Shown here piece by piece: positions 13,019 through 16,421 of a stretch of DNA of 16,421 nucleotides; position 1 is the first letter of the stretch, and the number at the start of each line of letters is the position of its first letter. Origin of the DNA: Spirochaetales bacterium (GTDB lineage: Bacteria; Spirochaetota; Spirochaetia; Sphaerochaetales; Sphaerochaetaceae); assembly GCA_022771185.1 (NCBI GenBank), contig JALFCJ010000082.1:1-16421 (forward strand). Reading direction: 5' to 3'. The position numbers and the translations under genes were made by a program. Below the pieces are notes generated by a model. The model was not told where the DNA came from, ran no database searches, and saw only the letters and a list, made by a program, of their open reading frames with translations.

Positions 13019-13567
13019 ATGGGGATAAGACACAATTGTTGTCCTAGGTGTGGAAGTCTAAGATTGACAGAATCTTTAGACTCTAAAGGAGATGTGCAAT
13101 ATAAGTGCTGCGACTGCAGATGTCGTTTTGGGAATGAATCTGAAGCAAAGGAATATGCCGAGCTTCTTGTTAAATTCCTAATAGAAATAAAAGACATTCT
13201 TGGAAACAGGTTTGTCTTGAAACTGACCAAAGAAATGAATGCCTACAAATATTATCTGAAGATCGGGCGCTCAAAGGGGTTCGAAGGAGATTTGGACTTT
13301 GATTTTTGGAAAGAACTGTCAAATAAACTTTTTGTCGAGTACTCTTTTCATAAATGGAATGAAACATATTTTGGTTCCATCTCCAACTACGGAATAGTAT
13401 GGGACATGGAGGCTTCTTTTGAACGTCGACATACACTATCTGTCCATGGCTGCAATAGTTTTCCTATCTATTGGAAGAAGATGGTATCATCGATTCTTCC
13501 ATTGGTGGAGGAGTGCGATGGGGCTGATACTTTCATCCACTCTCTTTTAGAAAAAGAAATAGGTTGA
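13019..13567 (+). CDS. Unrecognised protein with N-terminal zinc ribbon
   Basis: A 182-residue protein of unknown function. The N-terminus CCPRCGSLRL (7-16) and YKCCDCRCRF (28-37) give two CxxC pairs, C8/C11 and C30/C33, separated by 18 residues. This pattern resembles the short zinc ribbons at the front of IS1/IS1595-type transposases (CPxCGS...YxCxxCxxxF), but no transposase catalytic domain follows. The rest (about 45-182) is predicted mixed alpha/beta, with no membrane segment. It carries a Trp-rich stretch (DFWKELSNKLF, HKWNETYFGS) and ends LSVHGCNSFPIYWKKMVSSI, a form I loosely associate with small uncharacterised domains. The start ATG has GGGGAG 8 bases upstream. It is a single gene, convergent with glgP. 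Function is not claimed. Confidence 0.75.
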   Translation: MGIRHNCCPRCGSLRLTESLDSKGDVQYKCCDCRCRFGNESEAKEYAELLVKFLIEIKDILGNRFVLKLTKEMNAYKYYLKIGRSKGFEGDLDFDFWKELSNKLFVEYSFHKWNETYFGSISNYGIVWDMEASFERRHTLSVHGCNSFPIYWKKMVSSILPLVEECDGADTFIHSLLEKEIG

Positions 13568-13603
13568 AAAAATGGACCGCTCAGATTATTACCGAGCGGT
13601 CAT
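13567..13603 (-). terminator. Hairpin terminator shared by glgP and the convergent zinc-ribbon gene
   Basis: A perfect 8-bp stem GACCGCTC/GAGCGGTC (13575-13582, 13594-13601) with an 11-base loop. On the minus strand it is followed by six T (13572-13567), making a good terminator for glgP; on the plus strand the tail CATCTTATTC is poorer but may serve the zinc-ribbon gene, whose stop lies just before it. Confidence 0.8.
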
Positions 13604-13619
13604 CTTATTCAAAGTGATG

Positions 13620-16133
13620 TTACTTTGTTTTTTTAGCATCTTCCAGAACGCTGTCTTCCTTACTCTTCTTTACTTTGCAAGGCTTAATATGCCAGATTTC
13701 GTCTGCATATTCCTTGATTGTTCTGTCGGATGAGAACTTTGCGGAAGAAGCGATGTTGATTGCACTCATCTTATTCCACTTGTCCCGGTCATCTCTATAG
13801 AGCTTTGAAGCCTCTTCATGTCTCTCGTGGTACATTCTAAGATCTGCAAAGAGGAAGTATCTGTCGTTGTAGTCGATAAGAGACTTCAATAGAGGATCGA
13901 AGATTCCATCTTCACCATTGTTAAAGAAGCCATACTGGATAAGCTTGATTGCCGCGTTGATCTCAGCGTCATTCTCCATCCATTCTCTTGAAGAATATGT
14001 CTTTCCAAGTTCTGCAATCTCTTTCTCTGTATGTCCAAAGATGAAGATGTTGTCCATTCCAGCCTCTTCGGCCATCTCTACGTTAGCACCGTCCAATGTT
14101 CCAATTGTAAGGGCACCGTTGCACATAAACTTCATGTTTCCAGTACCAGAAGCTTCTGTTCCGGCTGTTGAAATCTGCTCTGAGAGGTTTGTTGCAGGAA
14201 TTATATGTTCTGCCAAAGTGACTCTGTAGTCAGGCATGAAATATACATGGAGTTTATCGTTGACCTGTGGATCTGTGTTGATTACATGGGCGATGGAATT
14301 GATGAACTTGATGATAAGCTTTGCATTTACATATCCAGGAGCAGCCTTTCCGCCAAAGAGGAATGTTGTAGGCTGGAATGACTCTCTATATGCCTTATCA
14401 TTCTTCATTCTATTGTAGATCATTACGATGTTGAGGGCATTGAGAAGTTGTCTCTTATACTCATGGATTCTCTTTACCTGAACATCAATCATTGTGTTTG
14501 GGTCAATTATGATTCCGCTGTCTTTCTTCAAGAAGTCTGCAGCCTTAAGCTTTGCTTGATACTTGACTTTAGAAAGCTGGGAAAGGAATGAAGGATCATC
14601 TGCAAAGTCTTTCAACTTCCTTATCTCTTCGAAATCAGTAATCCACTTATTTCCGATAGCTTCTGTAATAAGGGAAGCAAGTCCTGGGTTTGCATCCAAT
14701 AGCCATCTGCGCTGTGTGATGCCGTTTGTCTTGTTGTTGAATCTATCTGGATAGATCTGAGCGAACTCCGGGAACATGTTGTCCACAAGAAGCTTTGAAT
14801 GCAATGCTGCGACACCGTTTGTAGAGTGGCTGCCGATAATGGCAAGGTTAGCCATTCTGACCATCTTGGGATTAGATTCTTCAATGATGGAAACCTTTGC
14901 AATCTTTTCATTCTGCATTGGAAAGAAAGAAACTGCAGAAGAGAGGAATCTCTTGTTGATCTCAAAGATAATCTCCATATGACGAGGGAGAATAGACTGG
15001 ATCATTGGGAGAGGCCACTTCTCAAGAGCTTCCGGCATCAGAGTGTGGTTTGTATATCCGAGAGTATTTACTGTGATGTCCCAAGCTTCATCCCAGCCTA
15101 AGCCTTCCTGATCTATGAGAAGTCTCATAAGCTCAGGGACAGCAAGAGACGGGTGTGTGTCGTTCATCTGGATGGCTGCTTCTTTAGGGAACTGCTTCCA
15201 GTCATAGTTTCCATATCTCTTAAATCTTCTGAGAATGTCCTGGAGAGAACAGGAGACAAAGAAATACTGCTGCTTCAGTCTCAGCTCTTTTCCCATATAC
15301 AATGTATCATTTGGATAAAGAACCTGGGAAAGAGTCTCAGCATTAATCTTCTTTCTTACTGCTTCTGTATAATCTCCGGAGTTGAATTCCTGGAAAGAGA
15401 ATCCGTCTGGGCTTGTTGCAGACCAAAGTCTGAGAGTGTTTACTGTCTTTCCGCCATATCCGACGATAGGAGTATCATAAGCGACGCCGTTTACCTGTTC
15501 GGAAGGAATCCACTTAAATACGTCTTTTCCATTTTCTCTGATATGGGCTACGTGACCGCCGAAATAAACAGGGTAGGTGAGGTCTGGTCTCTTTAATTCC
15601 CATGGGTTACCGTCTTTGAGCCAATTGTCTGGCTGCTCCACCTGATAGCCATTCTTGATCTGCTGGCGGAATATACCATAGTTATATCTGATGCCGTATC
15701 CATAAGCAGGAAGTTCCAATGTAGCCAAAGAATCCATGAAACAAGCGGCAAGTCTACCTAAGCCTCCGTTTCCAAGTCCTGCATCCGGCTCTGTATCAGC
15801 CAGTTCTTCATAATCATAACCAAGACTGTAAAGAGCATCTTTGACCTGCTTCTCGATGCCAAGGTTAATAATATTGTTGGTCATTGCTCTTCCCATGAGG
15901 AATTCCAAAGACATGTAGTAGACTCTCTTGCTGTGCTTGGCTCTCTGAGTCTTTCTTGAAAGGTCCCACTGGTGAATGATTCTGTCGCGAATTGCATATG
16001 CAATGGCCTCATATCTTCCTTCTCGGGTTGTATGGTAGACATCAGCATCCTGGTTGTACTTCAACTGCTCTGCAAAATCTCGAGCAATATCTTTTGCAGA
16101 CTCGCCGTATCTGGTGCGTTCTATTTCTGCCAC
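13620..16133 (-). CDS. glgP: Glycogen/starch/alpha-glucan phosphorylase
   Basis: An 837-residue cytoplasmic PLP enzyme (GT35) that releases glucose 1-phosphate from the non-reducing ends of glycogen or maltodextrins. Recognisable blocks are YMSLEFLMGRAMTNNIINLG, LGNGGLGRLAACFMDSLA, GYGIRYNYGIFRQ, MNDTHPSLAVPELMRLL, IDVQVKRIHEYKRQLLN and the PLP site EASGTGNMKF (660-669; PLP lysine Lys668). Length is normal; a lysine-rich C-terminal tail follows the domain. I chose GTG at 16133 because AGGAGG (16147-16142, minus strand) lies 8 bases upstream; an ATG at 16166 is in frame but would add 11 residues across that ribosome site. No other glycogen genes (glgA, glgB, glgC) are in the window. Confidence 0.97.
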   Translation of the reverse strand: MAEIERTRYGESAKDIARDFAEQLKYNQDADVYHTTREGRYEAIAYAIRDRIIHQWDLSRKTQRAKHSKRVYYMSLEFLMGRAMTNNIINLGIEKQVKDALYSLGYDYEELADTEPDAGLGNGGLGRLAACFMDSLATLELPAYGYGIRYNYGIFRQQIKNGYQVEQPDNWLKDGNPWELKRPDLTYPVYFGGHVAHIRENGKDVFKWIPSEQVNGVAYDTPIVGYGGKTVNTLRLWSATSPDGFSFQEFNSGDYTEAVRKKINAETLSQVLYPNDTLYMGKELRLKQQYFFVSCSLQDILRRFKRYGNYDWKQFPKEAAIQMNDTHPSLAVPELMRLLIDQEGLGWDEAWDITVNTLGYTNHTLMPEALEKWPLPMIQSILPRHMEIIFEINKRFLSSAVSFFPMQNEKIAKVSIIEESNPKMVRMANLAIIGSHSTNGVAALHSKLLVDNMFPEFAQIYPDRFNNKTNGITQRRWLLDANPGLASLITEAIGNKWITDFEEIRKLKDFADDPSFLSQLSKVKYQAKLKAADFLKKDSGIIIDPNTMIDVQVKRIHEYKRQLLNALNIVMIYNRMKNDKAYRESFQPTTFLFGGKAAPGYVNAKLIIKFINSIAHVINTDPQVNDKLHVYFMPDYRVTLAEHIIPATNLSEQISTAGTEASGTGNMKFMCNGALTIGTLDGANVEMAEEAGMDNIFIFGHTEKEIAELGKTYSSREWMENDAEINAAIKLIQYGFFNNGEDGIFDPLLKSLIDYNDRYFLFADLRMYHERHEEASKLYRDDRDKWNKMSAINIASSAKFSSDRTIKEYADEIWHIKPCKVKKSKEDSVLEDAKKTK

Positions 16134-16185
16134 GATAGAGTCCTCCTTTGGACATGAAAAATACATTTTTTATTTTGTGTATTTC

Positions 16186-16207
16186 TTGTTATCTAATCTA
16201 ATAACAA
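16186..16207. promoter_or_regulatory. Inverted repeat upstream of glgP, candidate operator
   Basis: TTGTTAT (16186-16192) and ATAACAA (16201-16207) are perfect 7-bp arms around an 8-base centre. On the glgP strand, TATATT (16217-16212) lies just upstream with a weak TTCATT (16240-16235) 17 bases before it, so the repeat would sit at the transcription start. The promoter assignment is weak; the repeat itself is certain. Confidence 0.45.
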
Positions 16208-16378
16208 AGACAATATAAAATAGAAAATCAAAAAAATGAACCTCTTTGAGTAACAAGAAACAATAAATTCTCATTTTCTTGAGGAAATTGCAAAACTCGA
16301 AAACTGCCTCAGAATATGAATCTTTATACATTTTCATAGATCAAGCTCGAACTGCACACAAATAAACTGACGGGATCC

Positions 16379-16384
16379 TATAAT
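16379..16384 (+). promoter_or_regulatory. Perfect TATAAT pointing off the right edge
   Basis: A consensus -10 hexamer with a poor -35 (CACACA at 16355-16360, 18-base spacing). Any transcript would begin near 16391, with no start codon or Shine-Dalgarno before the window ends. It may serve a gene or small RNA beyond the edge. I see no gene in 16208-16421. Confidence 0.3.
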
Positions 16385-16421
16385 GTGGGCATCTCCAGTG
16401 AAGGGATTTTCTTGAAATGGT

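Noticed and set aside
13270..13290. GGTTCGAA-like T-loop suggesting a tRNA.
   Set aside because: It lies inside the coding frame of the zinc-ribbon protein and no cloverleaf can be drawn around it. No tRNA was found elsewhere, including near the integrase end.
16385..16421. Start of a structural RNA (6S, SRP or similar) after the TATAAT at the right edge.
   Set aside because: Only about 30 transcribed bases are visible and none matches a conserved RNA block I can recognise.

Overview
The window looks like a chromosomal segment of a low- to moderate-GC, Gram-negative-type bacterium. A spirochaete of the Sphaerochaeta/Treponema kind is my best guess, from gene content and the style of the MetQ signal peptide; there is no rRNA or marker gene to prove it. 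Twelve complete protein genes, one truncated integrase and one very short leader ORF are supported. No tRNA, rRNA, CRISPR array or complete insertion sequence was seen.

Layout. (1) 1-596: the last 49 codons of a phage-type tyrosine recombinase, a weak terminator, then about 450 bases with no gene but many short direct and inverted repeats. This looks like the edge of an integrated element. (2) 597-1961: a low-molecular-weight protein-tyrosine phosphatase and kduI (uronate isomerase), closed by a hairpin terminator. (3) 2003-4937: a methionine ABC importer. metN and metI overlap by one base. metQ is separated from them by 356 bases that hold a terminator, a promoter candidate and a 20-codon leader ORF packed with Met codons. 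(4) 4956-6832: psuK and psuG, a two-gene pseudouridine breakdown operon. (5) 6852-11613: rmuC, a TetR-family regulator and clpB, with an inverted repeat over the clpB promoter. (6) 11554-12889: a MobA-like nucleotidyltransferase on the minus strand, whose 3' end overlaps clpB by 60 bases, divergent from a DUF554 membrane protein. (7) 13019-16133: an unrecognised zinc-ribbon protein converging on glgP (glycogen phosphorylase, minus strand) with a shared hairpin terminator. (8) 16134-16421: the glgP upstream region, plus a perfect TATAAT pointing off the right edge.

Two signals stand out. First, the leader ORF at 3903-3965 encodes MTTYSISTMCMSSMMMPARA: six Met in 20 codons, five of them within eight consecutive codons, behind a perfect AGGAGG. 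It sits directly upstream of the methionine-binding protein gene. This is strong circumstantial evidence for a methionine-sensing leader-peptide control element where an S-box or T-box might be expected. Second, five genes (psuK, rmuC, tetR, the nucleotidyltransferase and DUF554) have no Shine-Dalgarno and carry a -10-like hexamer ending exactly 6 or 7 bases before the start codon, which places transcription start on the start codon. The other genes have good Shine-Dalgarno sites, except metQ, whose site is weak. The window therefore appears to mix leaderless and Shine-Dalgarno initiation.
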